A stretch of 64,000 bases of DNA from Cohaesibacter celericrescens (GTDB taxonomy: Bacteria > Pseudomonadota > Alphaproteobacteria > Rhizobiales > Cohaesibacteraceae): the NCBI RefSeq assembly GCF_002866925.1, contig NZ_PKUQ01000055.1, positions 186,001-250,000 of the forward strand, read 5' to 3'. Position numbers and translations under genes: made by a program. This document shows, in pieces, positions 21,228 through 30,679 of the stretch. Under the pieces are notes generated by a model, which worked only from the letters and a program-made list of their open reading frames with translations, was not told the DNA's origin and ran no database searches. Within the stretch, counting starts at the first letter, position 1; each line of letters begins with the position of its first letter.

Positions 21228-21899
21228 ATGCTGGTGATCTTTGACTGCGATGGAACGTTGGTCGATTCAGAAATCTTGTGGTCAAAAGCGACTGTTGAGG
21301 TTTTTCAGGAAGAAGATCTTGAAATGAGTGTTGAAGATATCTCCAGCACTTATGCCGGCATGACCAATGTCGAGATCATTGCCAAGATCGAAGAACAACT
21401 CGAACGTAATCTGCCGTTTGACATTATCCAGCGCATTGAAGAACGTGCAGAAAAGCGCTTGGAGAAACTGCAGGTGATCGACGGCGCTCATGAAATGCTC
21501 GACCAGCTCGACTACGCACGGTGTGTTTGTTCCAACACCAACTCTGACAAGCTGGAGGCCAACATGCGCCGTACAGGCTTGTGGGATCGTTTTCGCCCCT
21601 ATGTCTATTCGGCACAGGAAGTGGGCACCAAAGCCCCCAAACCAGATCCAAACGTCTTCTTGCATGCGGCAACGGTTCTAGACGTTGACCCCAAAGTTTG
21701 TTTTGTGATTGAAGATAGCGTCCACGGTGTTCAGGCCGCGGTGCAAGCTGGCATGCGTGTTATCGGTTTCACCGGTGCCAGCCACAGCTACCCCGGACAT
21801 GGAGAGCATCTGATGGGTGGTGGTGCCGAGACGGTTGTTCGGCGCCTTGCTGATGTGCCTGCCACATTGGAAGCACTCAAAGACTGGCAAGAGCATTAG
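21228..21899 (+). CDS. HAD-superfamily phosphatase (subfamily IA)
   Basis: A 223-residue phosphatase or phosphomutase-like enzyme. Motif I FDCDGTLVDSE holds both catalytic Asp residues; a Cys-Ser motif (CVCSNTNSDK) takes the motif II place, followed by the motif III Lys (TKAPKPDPNVF) and motif IV VIEDSVHGVQAA. The helical cap (residues 20-85) fits subfamily IA. Substrate cannot be assigned; it resembles phosphoglycolate and beta-phosphoglucomutase relatives. It follows SURF1 by 134 bases and reads alone. Confidence 0.87.
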   Translation: MLVIFDCDGTLVDSEILWSKATVEVFQEEDLEMSVEDISSTYAGMTNVEIIAKIEEQLERNLPFDIIQRIEERAEKRLEKLQVIDGAHEMLDQLDYARCVCSNTNSDKLEANMRRTGLWDRFRPYVYSAQEVGTKAPKPDPNVFLHAATVLDVDPKVCFVIEDSVHGVQAAVQAGMRVIGFTGASHSYPGHGEHLMGGGAETVVRRLADVPATLEALKDWQEH

Positions 21900-22054
21900 C
21901 GCAGAAACCTAAATATTGAGATCTTTTACGCTTTCCTAGACCTGAGTGACTAGCCGCTCAAGTGATTGATAATTCGAACCATCAAACAATCATCAGCGGT
22001 TTTGCAACGGATGCTGCTCACCACTAGGCTGTTTTGACAAGGGCCTGCGGCAGC

Positions 22055-22074
22055 TGGTTACCTTTTGGTAACCA
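22055..22074. promoter_or_regulatory. Perfect palindrome upstream of the Moco-domain/GGDEF-EAL pair
   Basis: TGGTTACC-TTTT-GGTAACCA has eight-base arms and a four-base centre. It lies 115 bases before the start at 22190 in an otherwise empty 290-base interval. It may be an operator or a short RNA hairpin; no T-run follows, so a terminator is unlikely. Confidence 0.45.
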
Positions 22075-22189
22075 TAGTGGCCGAAACACAACTCGATATA
22101 GTCGCGATTTGGCGGCTTTTGCTATCCTTTACCATTTGTGAATACCGCTATGATCTTCTCAACTCCGAAGTGGAGTTCGAGGGAATACA

Positions 22190-22741
22190 ATGGTGCAGTC
22201 AAGCAACAAGGCCAATTGGATTGTAAGATCTGTCTATTCAATAGGCGCAGCTGTCTTGGTGTTGTTCTCGCTTTTTGGCGCTGCCTCATGCGCACTGGCT
22301 GAGGGATTACCAAAGCCTTCCGGTGCAGTTGTTCTCACCATTTCGGGTAATATCTCAGAGCATAATGGCTCCGGCAAAGCGCGTTTCGATCGAAGGATGC
22401 TGGAAGCGTTGGGTATGAGAACACTCCATACCCGTACCATTTATTCCTCGAATGAATCTGATTGGTGTGGAATCTTAATGAGGGATCTTTTGACTCGTGT
22501 TGGGGCTAAAGGCGAAAAAATCGAATTTACTGCACATGACGATTACCGCGCAGTCATACCATTCAAAGAATATTTTGAATATGACGTTTTGCTGGCAATG
22601 GAGAAAAACGGCAAAAAACTATCAATGCGAACCCGCGGCCCAACACGCATCATTTATCCCCTGGATGGCAATGAAGAGTTGGATGATAAAAGATACGCCG
22701 CTCGATATGTCTGGCAAATCAAAGATATTGTTGTGAAATGA
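22190..22741 (+). CDS. Small secreted protein with a sulfite-oxidase-like (molybdopterin-type) domain
   Basis: A 183-residue protein with a signal peptide ending SCALAEGL. The body follows the oxidoreductase molybdopterin-binding fold of small SUOX relatives: VVLTISGNISEHN, then DWCGILMRDLLTRVGAKG, FTAHDDYRAVIPF, and a C-terminal RYVWQIKDI. The typical cofactor-binding Cys motif is not obvious, so cofactor binding is uncertain. Similar small domain proteins are encoded directly before membrane GGDEF-EAL genes in other proteobacteria, suggesting a sensor partner. The stop overlaps the next start (ATGA). A palindrome lies upstream. Confidence 0.75.
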   Translation: MVQSSNKANWIVRSVYSIGAAVLVLFSLFGAASCALAEGLPKPSGAVVLTISGNISEHNGSGKARFDRRMLEALGMRTLHTRTIYSSNESDWCGILMRDLLTRVGAKGEKIEFTAHDDYRAVIPFKEYFEYDVLLAMEKNGKKLSMRTRGPTRIIYPLDGNEELDDKRYAARYVWQIKDIVVK

Positions 22742-24777
22742 AAAAGCATTTCAAATTATTGGCGCTCATCTATTTGGCTGCCGTCGCGCTGCTGCTGCTC
22801 ATTGAATTTTCACAATTTAAAAAGGTCGACGGGCTGCGCACGCAAATTGCTGAAGGGTATCAACTTATCTCGGGGCGGGACGAAGGGTTGCGTCTTGAAC
22901 TGGAGTTTCGGCGCTTGAGTGCGAAACTGTCGGCCTATGTTCACCAGAATGATCGGCCTGTTGCTTCTCAATCCGATCAACCCCTTGAAAGCATCAAAGT
23001 CGGTCATCAAGAAGTGATCACTTGGTTCGATATTTTCTGGAGCCGTGTCTTTTCTATGCGGATCACCGATAGTGAGATGCCTGAGGCCGCAACCAGCGAT
23101 CTGAAAAACTTTATTGTTAATCTGAAAAAGTCATTGCACGAAGTTGATCCCTTGATTCAAAAGCTAACTCCCGGGGATTTGGAAGCCTATGAAGCTATCC
23201 AGCAGCGGCTAGACAATTTTGATGGCTCTCTGGCACGGGTGGCAACACATATCGCTCAGGATCGTCAAGACAGAGCCTCCTTGCTGCAGGAAAAACTCAA
23301 TGGTGCGCTCAAATCATTGGATGCCCTTCTGCTGACATCTGCGGCAGGGGGAGGGCTTATTCTCGCTTTGCTCGGTGCGGAAGTCTACCGATCCAGACGG
23401 CAAGAGCAAAAAACCAAGGCGCGTGAGGCACAGGTTCGTTTTCTGGCGGAACATGACTCGCTGACAGGTTTGGGCAACCGCGCCTATCTGAATGAAAAAA
23501 TGGCACAGTTCATTCGTGAAGCGGATGAGAATGGCGAGCGTTTCTATTTCCTGTTGCTTGATCTGGATAAGTTCAAGGATGTGAACGACACCTTTGGCCA
23601 TCCAATGGGCGATCTCCTTTTGAAGCAAGCAGCTGGACGTTTGGTTGGTATTGTCGCTGATACGGACGCGGTTGTCGCCCGTTTGGGTGGAGATGAGTTT
23701 GCTATTTTGATCAAACTGGACTGGCCAATCGTAAAATATGCCGCTGAACGAATTATTGCATCCTTATCATCGAGCTTCCAGTTGAATGACAATGAAATCT
23801 GCATTTCAACCTCGGTAGGAATCTCCTGCTACCCTGAACTGTCAAGCTCTTTGGATGAGTTGTTGCGCGATGCTGATTTGGCACTTTATGCGGCGAAGAA
23901 TCGTGGTCGTCGAACATACACGCTCTATGAGCCTGAAATGAGCGTAGCTCTATATCATCGCATGAAATTGGAGACCGATTTAAGGCATGCGTTGTCGCAT
24001 GATAATGGCGGGTTGGAAGTCTATTATCAACCGCAGGTTATGTTAGATGATACGTCCGATCAGCGCATGATTACTGGCGTTGAAGCCTTGGTCCGCTGGT
24101 TTCACCCAGAACAGGGACAGATCCCTACAATGGAGTTCATCGAGATTGCCGAGGCGTCCGGCATCATTGATGAGTTATCCGATTGGATCGTCCGTCAGGC
24201 TTGTCAAGATGTGGTTGCCTGGCATAAGGCAGGCTTTATGCTCAATCTTTCGGTCAACCTGTCACCCTTACAGCTAAACAATCCCGATCTTCCAAAGGAA
24301 TTGCTGACGCATCTGGATCGTTGCGGTTTTGATCCGCAATATCTCACCCTAGAAATCACAGAAAGCGCCGATGTTACAGACACTGTAGCGGCCGCCAAAA
24401 TGCTGTCAAAATTCGCCGACAAGGGCATCTCTCTGGCGATGGATGATTTTGGTACCGGCTACTCCAATCTCGGATATTTAAACAGCTTACCACTCAATAC
24501 GCTCAAGATTGATCGGTCGTTTGTTATGCAGATTACCGACAATGAGGCAGAACGAAAATTAGTGCGGGGCATTATCAACCTTGCTCAAGGCATGGGGCTG
24601 AAAATTGTCGCAGAAGGGGTGGAAACCGAAGAACAGGCCGAGTTTTTACGCAGTCAAAACTGCGAGTATGGGCAAGGATATCTGTTCGGGCGCCCCATGC
24701 ATAAGCTGGGTATGTTGAAAATTCTCAATCAACAATATGAAAAACTACATCCCGCGATCGTGTTGCTGGAAGCCTAA
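22738..24777 (+). CDS. Membrane GGDEF-EAL cyclic-di-GMP enzyme
   Basis: A 679-residue protein with a periplasmic sensor region between helices at about residues 7-23 and 190-215. A GGDEF domain follows with an intact GGDEF at 317-321 (ARLGGDEFAIL) and no RxxD inhibition site before it. The EAL domain has EAL at 449-451, LEITES, MDDFGTGYSNLGYL, KIDRSFV and AEGVETEEQ, so both cyclase and phosphodiesterase activities look possible. Its start overlaps the stop of the sulfite-oxidase-like gene by four bases, so the two are translationally coupled. The periplasmic part may respond to that partner. Confidence 0.9.
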   Translation: MKKHFKLLALIYLAAVALLLLIEFSQFKKVDGLRTQIAEGYQLISGRDEGLRLELEFRRLSAKLSAYVHQNDRPVASQSDQPLESIKVGHQEVITWFDIFWSRVFSMRITDSEMPEAATSDLKNFIVNLKKSLHEVDPLIQKLTPGDLEAYEAIQQRLDNFDGSLARVATHIAQDRQDRASLLQEKLNGALKSLDALLLTSAAGGGLILALLGAEVYRSRRQEQKTKAREAQVRFLAEHDSLTGLGNRAYLNEKMAQFIREADENGERFYFLLLDLDKFKDVNDTFGHPMGDLLLKQAAGRLVGIVADTDAVVARLGGDEFAILIKLDWPIVKYAAERIIASLSSSFQLNDNEICISTSVGISCYPELSSSLDELLRDADLALYAAKNRGRRTYTLYEPEMSVALYHRMKLETDLRHALSHDNGGLEVYYQPQVMLDDTSDQRMITGVEALVRWFHPEQGQIPTMEFIEIAEASGIIDELSDWIVRQACQDVVAWHKAGFMLNLSVNLSPLQLNNPDLPKELLTHLDRCGFDPQYLTLEITESADVTDTVAAAKMLSKFADKGISLAMDDFGTGYSNLGYLNSLPLNTLKIDRSFVMQITDNEAERKLVRGIINLAQGMGLKIVAEGVETEEQAEFLRSQNCEYGQGYLFGRPMHKLGMLKILNQQYEKLHPAIVLLEA

Positions 24778-24802
24778 TTAGGTGGCAAGCCAAGAGAAAA
24801 CG

Positions 24803-24845
24803 AGCCAGCCCGATAAACGGATATACCGGGCTGGCTTGGTTTTTG
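24803..24845. terminator. Bidirectional rho-independent terminator
   Basis: AGCCAGCCCG ... CGGGCTGGCT with a T-run on both strands (TGGTTTTT on plus, CGTTTTCTC on minus). It lies between the convergent GGDEF-EAL gene and gcvH. Confidence 0.85.
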
Positions 24846-24853
24846 AGTGTTAA

Positions 24854-25228
24854 TTAGCCCTGTTCGGCGACATGGGCTTTGTAGGCATCGGCATCCATCA
24901 AATCTTCAAATTGGCTGGCATCTGCAATTTTCACTTTGATAAACCAGGCTTTGCCTTCGGCTTCGCTGTTGACCAGAGCAGGATCCTCTTCCAGACCGGA
25001 ATTGACTTCCAAAACGTCTCCATCAATCGGTGCAAAGACTTCTGAAGCGGCCTTTACGCTCTCCACGACAGCGGCTTCATCGCCTTTTTCCAGCGTTTTG
25101 CCAATGTCCGGCAATTCGATAAATACGATATCACCCAGCTGGCTTTGTGCAAAATCTGTGATCCCGATGGTGGCCACGTCGCCTTCGACGGTAATCCACT
25201 CATGATCGTCGGTAAAATATGTGCTCAT
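24854..25228 (-). CDS. gcvH: GcvH, glycine cleavage system H protein
   Basis: Carries the lipoyl arm that shuttles the aminomethyl group among GcvP, GcvT and Lpd. The 124-residue protein has [20 protein letters not shown] and the lipoylation site VESVKAASE with the target Lys59. It is usual length. It follows gcvT by about 80 bases on the same strand and its end faces a bidirectional terminator. No gcvP follows, unlike the common gcvT-gcvH-gcvP order. Confidence 0.97.
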   Translation of the reverse strand: MSTYFTDDHEWITVEGDVATIGITDFAQSQLGDIVFIELPDIGKTLEKGDEAAVVESVKAASEVFAPIDGDVLEVNSGLEEDPALVNSEAEGKAWFIKVKIADASQFEDLMDADAYKAHVAEQG

Positions 25229-25309
25229 GGGTTAGGTCCCTTATCAATCGTCATATTGAGGTTGTGAGAGGAAATGGGGCAGATCAGCACCTCATTTCGG
25301 ATCAGTCGT

Positions 25310-26446
25310 TCAAAGCTTGCGGACATAGCGTTGCGGCACAAACGGCATGGAGGCGACTTCCGCGTCCAATACCCGTTTACGCACCAGCAGTTTGACTTTG
25401 CTGCCCGGCTTGGCAAAGTCCGGCGTCACATAGCCCATCGCAATGGGAGACTGCAAGGTTGGCGCAAAGCCACCCGATGTCACGGTGCCGATGGCATTGC
25501 CATCCAGATCTTGAATTTCTGTTCCTTCGCGCGCAGGTGCTTTGCCTAGCAAGCGCAAGCCAACGCGGATACGGGCAGGCCCGTCTTGCAACCCGGCCAG
25601 AATGCGTGCTTCACCGGGGAACCCACCTTCTTCGCGGCGGCGTTTCTGGATGGCCCATCCCAAATCGGCCTCTGCGGGGTCAATGTCGCTTGTCAGGTCA
25701 TGCCCATAAAGACATAAACCGCTTTCCAACCGCAAGCTGTCGCGCGCGCCCAAACCTGTTGGTTCTACTTCGGGCTCAGCCAACAAAATCTTGGCCAACT
25801 GCTCGGCATCAGAAGCCGCACAGGACAATTCAAAGCCATCTTCGCCGGTGTAGCCACACCGCGAGATCACCACTTCAATACCGTCGACTACGTCAATGGT
25901 GTACGACATGAAGGTCAATGCATCGGCTTTGGACGAATGCCGCGCCAGCGCATCAATGGCTTTGGGGCCTTGCAGTGCGATCAGAGCTTTGTCGTCAAGT
26001 GGGGTCAATTTCACATTGGCGGGCAACTTGGCATTCAGGTGCGCATAGTCACCCTCTTTGCAAGCGCCATTGACCACCAGCATCAACGTGCCATCCAGAT
26101 TGGCATCTTCAGGGCGTGTGACGATGAAATCATCAATAATGCCGCCCTCATCATTCAGCAAAACACTATAGCGCATGCGCCCAAGACCAAGCTTGATAAA
26201 AGCGGAGGGCGTCAGTGCTTCCAGAGCGCGGGCTGTTGTTTCATGGTCTGGTCCGACAAGCAACGCTTGCCCCATGTGGGAGACATCAAACAAGGCAGCG
26301 CTGTCGCGACAGTGCACATGCTCGGCCATGATGCCCGCGGGATAACGTACGGGCAGGGCGTAGCCGGCAAAGTCAACAAGAGTGCCGCCAAGGGCAACGT
26401 GTAAATCATATAAAGGTGTTTTTATTGCCGTGCTTAAATCTACCAT
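25310..26446 (-). CDS. gcvT: GcvT, aminomethyltransferase of the glycine cleavage system
   Basis: Releases ammonia and passes a methylene group from the H protein to tetrahydrofolate. Landmarks are PLYDLHVALGGTLVDFAGYA at the start, YPAGIMAEHVHCRD, ALFDVSHMGQ, ISRCGYTGEDGFELS and LRLESGLCLYGHDL. Start at 26446 is chosen because AGAGAGAAG precedes the ATG and the sequence matches the family start; a longer frame to 26497 lies in the riboswitch leader. Length is 378 residues. A tandem glycine riboswitch begins about 100 bases upstream, so glycine controls the operon. Confidence 0.96.
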   Translation of the reverse strand: MVDLSTAIKTPLYDLHVALGGTLVDFAGYALPVRYPAGIMAEHVHCRDSAALFDVSHMGQALLVGPDHETTARALEALTPSAFIKLGLGRMRYSVLLNDEGGIIDDFIVTRPEDANLDGTLMLVVNGACKEGDYAHLNAKLPANVKLTPLDDKALIALQGPKAIDALARHSSKADALTFMSYTIDVVDGIEVVISRCGYTGEDGFELSCAASDAEQLAKILLAEPEVEPTGLGARDSLRLESGLCLYGHDLTSDIDPAEADLGWAIQKRRREEGGFPGEARILAGLQDGPARIRVGLRLLGKAPAREGTEIQDLDGNAIGTVTSGGFAPTLQSPIAMGYVTPDFAKPGSKVKLLVRKRVLDAEVASMPFVPQRYVRKL

Positions 26447-26544
26447 GGCTTCTCTCTTCTGTCTGGAGCGGCGCATCAAGCGGGCTCGGGGTTGCACGGG
26501 TGCGTTAAGATCACCCTTAAAACAGGGCGTCTGATTGCATCGGT

Positions 26545-26760
26545 GCCTCCTCTGTCACAGAAACCTGAGAGATTTCCCGCATTTCTGAACGCACAGAGAT
26601 GCAGTTGCTTCCTTCGGTGAGCAAACGGGCGAAAATATCGCTCGCTGCTGCTTTCCAGAGCGTCGCTGGTCGGGCGGTCCCTTGTGCCTGAGAGTTTCCG
26701 AGGCGGTTGCTCCTTCGGCGGTATCTTTGCATGAAAGCTGGATACGCTCTCCCGCTGACC
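26545..26760 (-). promoter_or_regulatory. Tandem glycine riboswitch for gcvT-gcvH
   Basis: Two aptamers read on the minus strand. Aptamer 1 (about 26760-26668) has GCGGGAGAGCG, GCCGAAGGAGCAA and CTCTCAGGCACAAGG. Aptamer 2 (about 26664-26546) has GCTCTGGAAAGC, ACCGAAGGAAGCAA and ATCTCTCAGG, then GACAGAGGAGG. These are the conserved blocks of the glycine riboswitch in its usual two-copy form. It ends roughly 100 bases before the gcvT start. Such switches normally turn the glycine cleavage genes on when glycine is abundant. Confidence 0.93.
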
Positions 26761-26946
26761 TTGTACCTTTCATCACCGGGATGTTGAAAAGCACTAAAAG
26801 AGGATGCGACATTTATCCCCTTGCAAGCAAACTGCGGGGCACGGCGCACAAAGTCAAGACGATATTTACTCTCTCCCGAGGATGAATTAATCAATAGCTG
26901 CCCGTTTTTCGGCGCACCTGTCACGCACACGCGCTATAAAGGCATC

Positions 26947-27999
26947 ATGTTATATTTTCTGCCAAATGATGACATTCTTTATGATGCTTTGCTCAAACGC
27001 GATCCTCAGTGGGATGGTCGGGCATATGTGACAGTGCGAACAACCGGGATTTTCTGTCGATTGACCTGTCCTGCCCGCAAGCCCAAACGCGAGAATTGCA
27101 GCTTTCACGACACCGTCGGTGCCTGTCTGGAGGCAGGGTTTCGTCCTTGCAAACGCTGCCACCCTATGGCTGCAGGAGGGGAGGTTGATCCAATGGTTCA
27201 AACCTTGCTCACCCAACTGGAGGCCGATACATCCCGAGTGTGGCGGGAAGCCGATCTTTCAAAGATGGGATTTGATCCCTCTACCGTGCGCCGATCTTTC
27301 AAACGTCGCTACGGTATGACCTTTTTAGAAATGGCCCGCCATTCACGCTTGCGAGACAGTTTTGACAGCCTGTCTGAGGGGGCCCGCGTGATTGATGCAC
27401 AACAGGATGCCGGTTTTGCATCGGCTTCTGCTTTCCGCGAGGCGTTCGCGCGCCTGCTGGGGCTGGCCCCCGCTGCCTTTAGCAAACAAGCTTTGCTGCG
27501 CGCTGACTGGATCGAAACGCCGCTCGGTTCTATGATCGCGGTCTGTGATGCGTCCAATTTGCATTTGTTGGAATTTGTCGGTCGCAAGGCGCTGCCGGGC
27601 GAGTTGAAAAAGCTTTGGCAAGGGGCCAATGGCAGTTTGGGTTTTGGACGTTTTGCCCCGACCGACCAAATCGAGCGTGAGCTGCAAGCCTATTTTGAGG
27701 GGACCGACGCCCGCTTTCAAACACCATTGGCCCTGCATGGCAGTGCCTTTACCAAGGATGTCTGGCGGGCCCTTAGGGATATTCCTGCAGGACAAACCCG
27801 ATCCTACGGTGCTCTTGCTTGTGATCTAGGAAGACCCCAAGCCACCCGTGCTGTGGCACGCGCCAACGGGGCCAATCAAATAGCCATTGTCATTCCCTGC
27901 CATAGGGTCCTTGGTGCAGACGGCAGCCTTACGGGGTATGGCGGTGGACTTTGGCGCAAACAAAGATTGATTGAGCTGGAGCGACAGTATCTGGGATAG
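26947..27999 (+). CDS. ada: Ada, bifunctional methylation-response activator and O6-methylguanine-DNA methyltransferase
   Basis: Repairs alkylated DNA and activates its own regulon. The N-terminal zinc domain has Cys37, Cys41, Cys68 and Cys71 (IFCRLTCPARK, PCKRCHP), the phosphotriester-accepting set. An AraC-type HTH follows (SKMGFDPSTVRRSFKRRYGM, FASASAFREAF). The C-terminal methyltransferase has IPCHRVLGADG with acceptor Cys318. Start at 26947 is chosen because AAAGGCATC precedes the ATG and the longer frame enters the riboswitch region. It is 350 residues, normal for Ada. It is divergent from gcvT. Confidence 0.96.
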   Translation: MLYFLPNDDILYDALLKRDPQWDGRAYVTVRTTGIFCRLTCPARKPKRENCSFHDTVGACLEAGFRPCKRCHPMAAGGEVDPMVQTLLTQLEADTSRVWREADLSKMGFDPSTVRRSFKRRYGMTFLEMARHSRLRDSFDSLSEGARVIDAQQDAGFASASAFREAFARLLGLAPAAFSKQALLRADWIETPLGSMIAVCDASNLHLLEFVGRKALPGELKKLWQGANGSLGFGRFAPTDQIERELQAYFEGTDARFQTPLALHGSAFTKDVWRALRDIPAGQTRSYGALACDLGRPQATRAVARANGANQIAIVIPCHRVLGADGSLTGYGGGLWRKQRLIELERQYLG

Positions 28000-28007
28000 G
28001 GAGCTTT

Positions 28008-28847
28008 CTAACCGCTCTGTTTTTCTGCCAGAACCAAATGGCCATAGATTGGATTGCCCTCATCCATGCGCACGACAATCGCCTGAAAATGCTTCACATC
28101 CATCTTGTTTTCAGCCAGAAGACGGCGAATGTAGATTTCGGAGTGGGCAAACCGTTGCTTGACTCCAACCTTATACTCCAGGCCGCCAAAGTCTGCTTCT
28201 GGCAATGTTTCCGAGGAGAATGCGAACAGACCACCTGCGTCAAGACAGCGACCAACATGTTGGAATTTTTCGGTCAAATCCCCAAGATAAGGCAACACGT
28301 CGGTGGACACGATCAAATCCCAGCCTGATGCATCATCGCCGCCATCGTCTTCAATGTCGCGTAAAAAATCCACCACATCACCGGCGTAGAGGTCGTTGTA
28401 AACTTCTTTGTCATAGGCTTCGTCGAGCATGCCGGTGGAAATATCAACGCCGATCATCTCATCCGCTTTGCCCTTCATGGCGATGCCGGTCAGACCGGTG
28501 CCGCAGCCAAGGTCAAGCATGCGGGCAAACTGACGTTCAGGCTGAAAATTGATGATCATGTCGCGCACCATCATCGGGACCGCGTACCCAAGATCATCCA
28601 CCAGTATTTTTTCAAACGCTGCGGCATGTTGATCAAACAGGGTCGCAACATAGGCGACAGGGGCCTTGTCTGGCACAGGACCGCGGGACATTGCAGCCAT
28701 CCGCACCGACGCACCGGCATGATCATCAGGATCAAGGCTTAAAACCTGTTTGTAAGCCTGTGCGGCTTCATCAAACCGGCCTTCTTTTTCCAGTGTCAGG
28801 GCGGTGTTGTAGGCCTCGGCCAAAGCGTCTTTATCTAAATCGGTCAT
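28008..28847 (-). CDS. TPR-containing SAM-dependent methyltransferase
   Basis: A 279-residue protein. Two TPR-like repeats ([36 protein letters not shown]) are followed by a class I SAM-methyltransferase domain with motif [14 protein letters not shown], motif [12 protein letters not shown] and [15 protein letters not shown]. Similar fused proteins are common hypotheticals in Hyphomicrobiales and their substrate is unknown. Start at 28847 is chosen because AGCAGGACTGACAGC precedes it. It ends 9 bases after ada on the opposite strand. It is divergent from rnhA. Confidence 0.82.
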   Translation of the reverse strand: MTDLDKDALAEAYNTALTLEKEGRFDEAAQAYKQVLSLDPDDHAGASVRMAAMSRGPVPDKAPVAYVATLFDQHAAAFEKILVDDLGYAVPMMVRDMIINFQPERQFARMLDLGCGTGLTGIAMKGKADEMIGVDISTGMLDEAYDKEVYNDLYAGDVVDFLRDIEDDGGDDASGWDLIVSTDVLPYLGDLTEKFQHVGRCLDAGGLFAFSSETLPEADFGGLEYKVGVKQRFAHSEIYIRRLLAENKMDVKHFQAIVVRMDEGNPIYGHLVLAEKQSG

Positions 28848-29014
28848 GCTGTCAGTCCTGCTCGTCTTGTCTGTGGGCCAAGCACTACACTGGCTGCCTT
28901 CATCAGGCAAGCGACTTGCCGATCCTGTTGTCCTCCACTTGCCATCCTATGGGGCAGTGGCTAGACAGAGCCAACGCATTTAAGATTCGCGCCAATCAGA
29001 CACGGAACAGATCA

Positions 29015-29452
29015 ATGAGCAGAATTACCATCTATACCGACGGAGCATGCTCCGGAAATCCGGGACCAGGCGGCTGGGGCGCTTTGTTGTTGTTTGGCGA
29101 GCATGAAAAAGAGCTTTGTGGCGGCGCGGCAGACACAACAAATAACCGAATGGAGCTTCAAGCCGCAATCTCGGCGCTAGAAGCAATGAAGCGACCGTGC
29201 GAGATCGACCTGTATACAGACAGTCAATATGTTAAAGGCGGTATCACAGGCTGGATCCATGGCTGGAAGAAAAATGGTTGGAAAACCGCAGCCAAAAAGC
29301 CGGTCAAAAATGCTGAACTGTGGCAACAACTCGATGAAGCCCTCAAACGACACAAAGTTGAATGGCATTGGGTGAAGGGACATGCGGGCCAAGATGGCAA
29401 TGAACGCGCCGATGAACTGGCCCGTCGCGGCATGGCTCCCTTTAAAAAGTGA
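29015..29452 (+). CDS. rnhA: RnhA, ribonuclease HI
   Basis: Cuts the RNA strand of RNA-DNA hybrids. The 145-residue protein has the D-E-D-D active site: [43 protein letters not shown] and [15 protein letters not shown]. It is the normal length of RNase HI. The ATG at 29015 has GGAACAGATCA upstream. In many relatives rnhA follows thrB; here it stands alone beside a methyltransferase and a PilZ protein. Confidence 0.96.
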   Translation: MSRITIYTDGACSGNPGPGGWGALLLFGEHEKELCGGAADTTNNRMELQAAISALEAMKRPCEIDLYTDSQYVKGGITGWIHGWKKNGWKTAAKKPVKNAELWQQLDEALKRHKVEWHWVKGHAGQDGNERADELARRGMAPFKK

Positions 29453-29548
29453 GCGGCCCTCTGCCAAAAAAGCAAAGGGCGCAGACCTTGTGCTAGGTCC
29501 ACGCCCATCATCCGTGCGAGATGAAGCTGTCTTACTTGTCAGGCATGA

Positions 29549-29917
29549 TCAACCGCGCGTGGCGATGATCGACATGCGGCGAATATCGGCTTTGGCAAAG
29601 CTGCGGACATCTTCCATTTTGGATGAAAATTTCACACCCAATAGATCCCCGTGTTTCCAGACGATGTGAGCGTCTGCCAGCTTTCCATCCTTACGGTTGA
29701 GCAAAGCAACATCACTTGGTAAAGCACAGTTGGCATCCATTTTAATCTTCATGCCCGTGCTGCTCTCATCTTTGATGGTGCAGTCCATGGAGATCGAATA
29801 ATTCTTGTAAAATACTTTGCCGCCCTTGAGGACGCGCTGTCTATCGGCTTGGCGACGTTCCGGTTGATGGGTCACGACTTTATTCCTTTTGTACCAAGCA
29901 TGAGGATTGAAAATCAT
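29549..29917 (-). CDS. PilZ-domain cyclic-di-GMP receptor
   Basis: A 122-residue protein that is mostly one PilZ domain. RRQADRQRV gives the RxxxR binding motif, and DESSTGMKIKM gives the [D/N]xSxxG motif, so both ligand-contacting parts are intact. It is preceded by an AT-rich interval and reads alone, convergent to rnhA. It probably links cyclic-di-GMP levels, set by proteins like those at 22738 and 35414, to motility or surface functions. The effector is not identified. Confidence 0.87.
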   Translation of the reverse strand: MIFNPHAWYKRNKVVTHQPERRQADRQRVLKGGKVFYKNYSISMDCTIKDESSTGMKIKMDANCALPSDVALLNRKDGKLADAHIVWKHGDLLGVKFSSKMEDVRSFAKADIRRMSIIATRG

Positions 29918-30679
29918 ACATGGATGGGCTGGCCGGCTGGCCGAGGTCGATATTTGAATCCAATTTTAACAATTTTATCAAGAAACTGCACGGGAGAACT
30001 GATTCGGAGGTTAATCAAACGTAAATGACAGATATGTAATGTCTGAAATAGATGAATATATAATACATATCAATTGGTTAGGTGTTTTTCTGGTTTGACG
30101 CCCATGAGCCGTTATTACGTATTAACCCACCGTTGAATATATCCCCCACCTGCAAACTCAGCAGCAGGACGCATCCCCAAGCGTTAACGGCAGGGCGAAG
30201 AGAGACATGGTTACAGTGGGAACGAAAAGGGTACGACTGGGGATAAGTGAAGCAATAAATCCACTGCAAAAAATAACAACATTATTGCATCAAACATTAT
30301 TGACAGCTCGGGAAGGCAAACTTGTCAGAGGCTTACACAAATTAACCCAACGGATTTGTGGAAAGTCAAAAAAGCGCTTGTCATCATAGTTACCAAAAGA
30401 TGCAAAGAATCATTTTCAATTGCTGCGCAGGTTGCGAAACTTGGACCACGATATGAGTGAGGCGGTATTGTCCGGTGTCTGAAGCAGAATAAAATCTGAA
30501 CAGAAACCCGAAAGAGGCAGGTCGCAAACAAGGTCATACGCGACGGGGCAGAGCAAAAGCGTTTCGCGTAGGGCCTTCTTGTTTGTATCGAATATCAAGC
30601 TTTGAGAGTGATGCGGCACATCAATTTCTCATGGCTTGATAAAGGATGGCAAGGCGAACCAAGGAAAGGCAAGACAGGC
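29918..30679. other. AT-rich 760-base intergenic stretch
   Basis: It holds several short open frames but none with a recognisable domain or convincing ribosome site. A tandem GGCTGGCC repeat lies near 29936. It probably contains the promoters of the PilZ gene and of the ParD-like gene. I see no RNA gene, terminator or mobile element in it. Confidence 0.5.

Noticed and set aside
29930..29955. Tandem GGCTGGCC repeat near the PilZ start.
   Set aside because: Only two copies; too little to call a repeat element.
30207..30389. A 60-codon frame in the AT-rich region before the ParD-like gene.
   Set aside because: Basic, featureless sequence and no good ribosome site. It was considered as a possible toxin and rejected because it has no ParE features.
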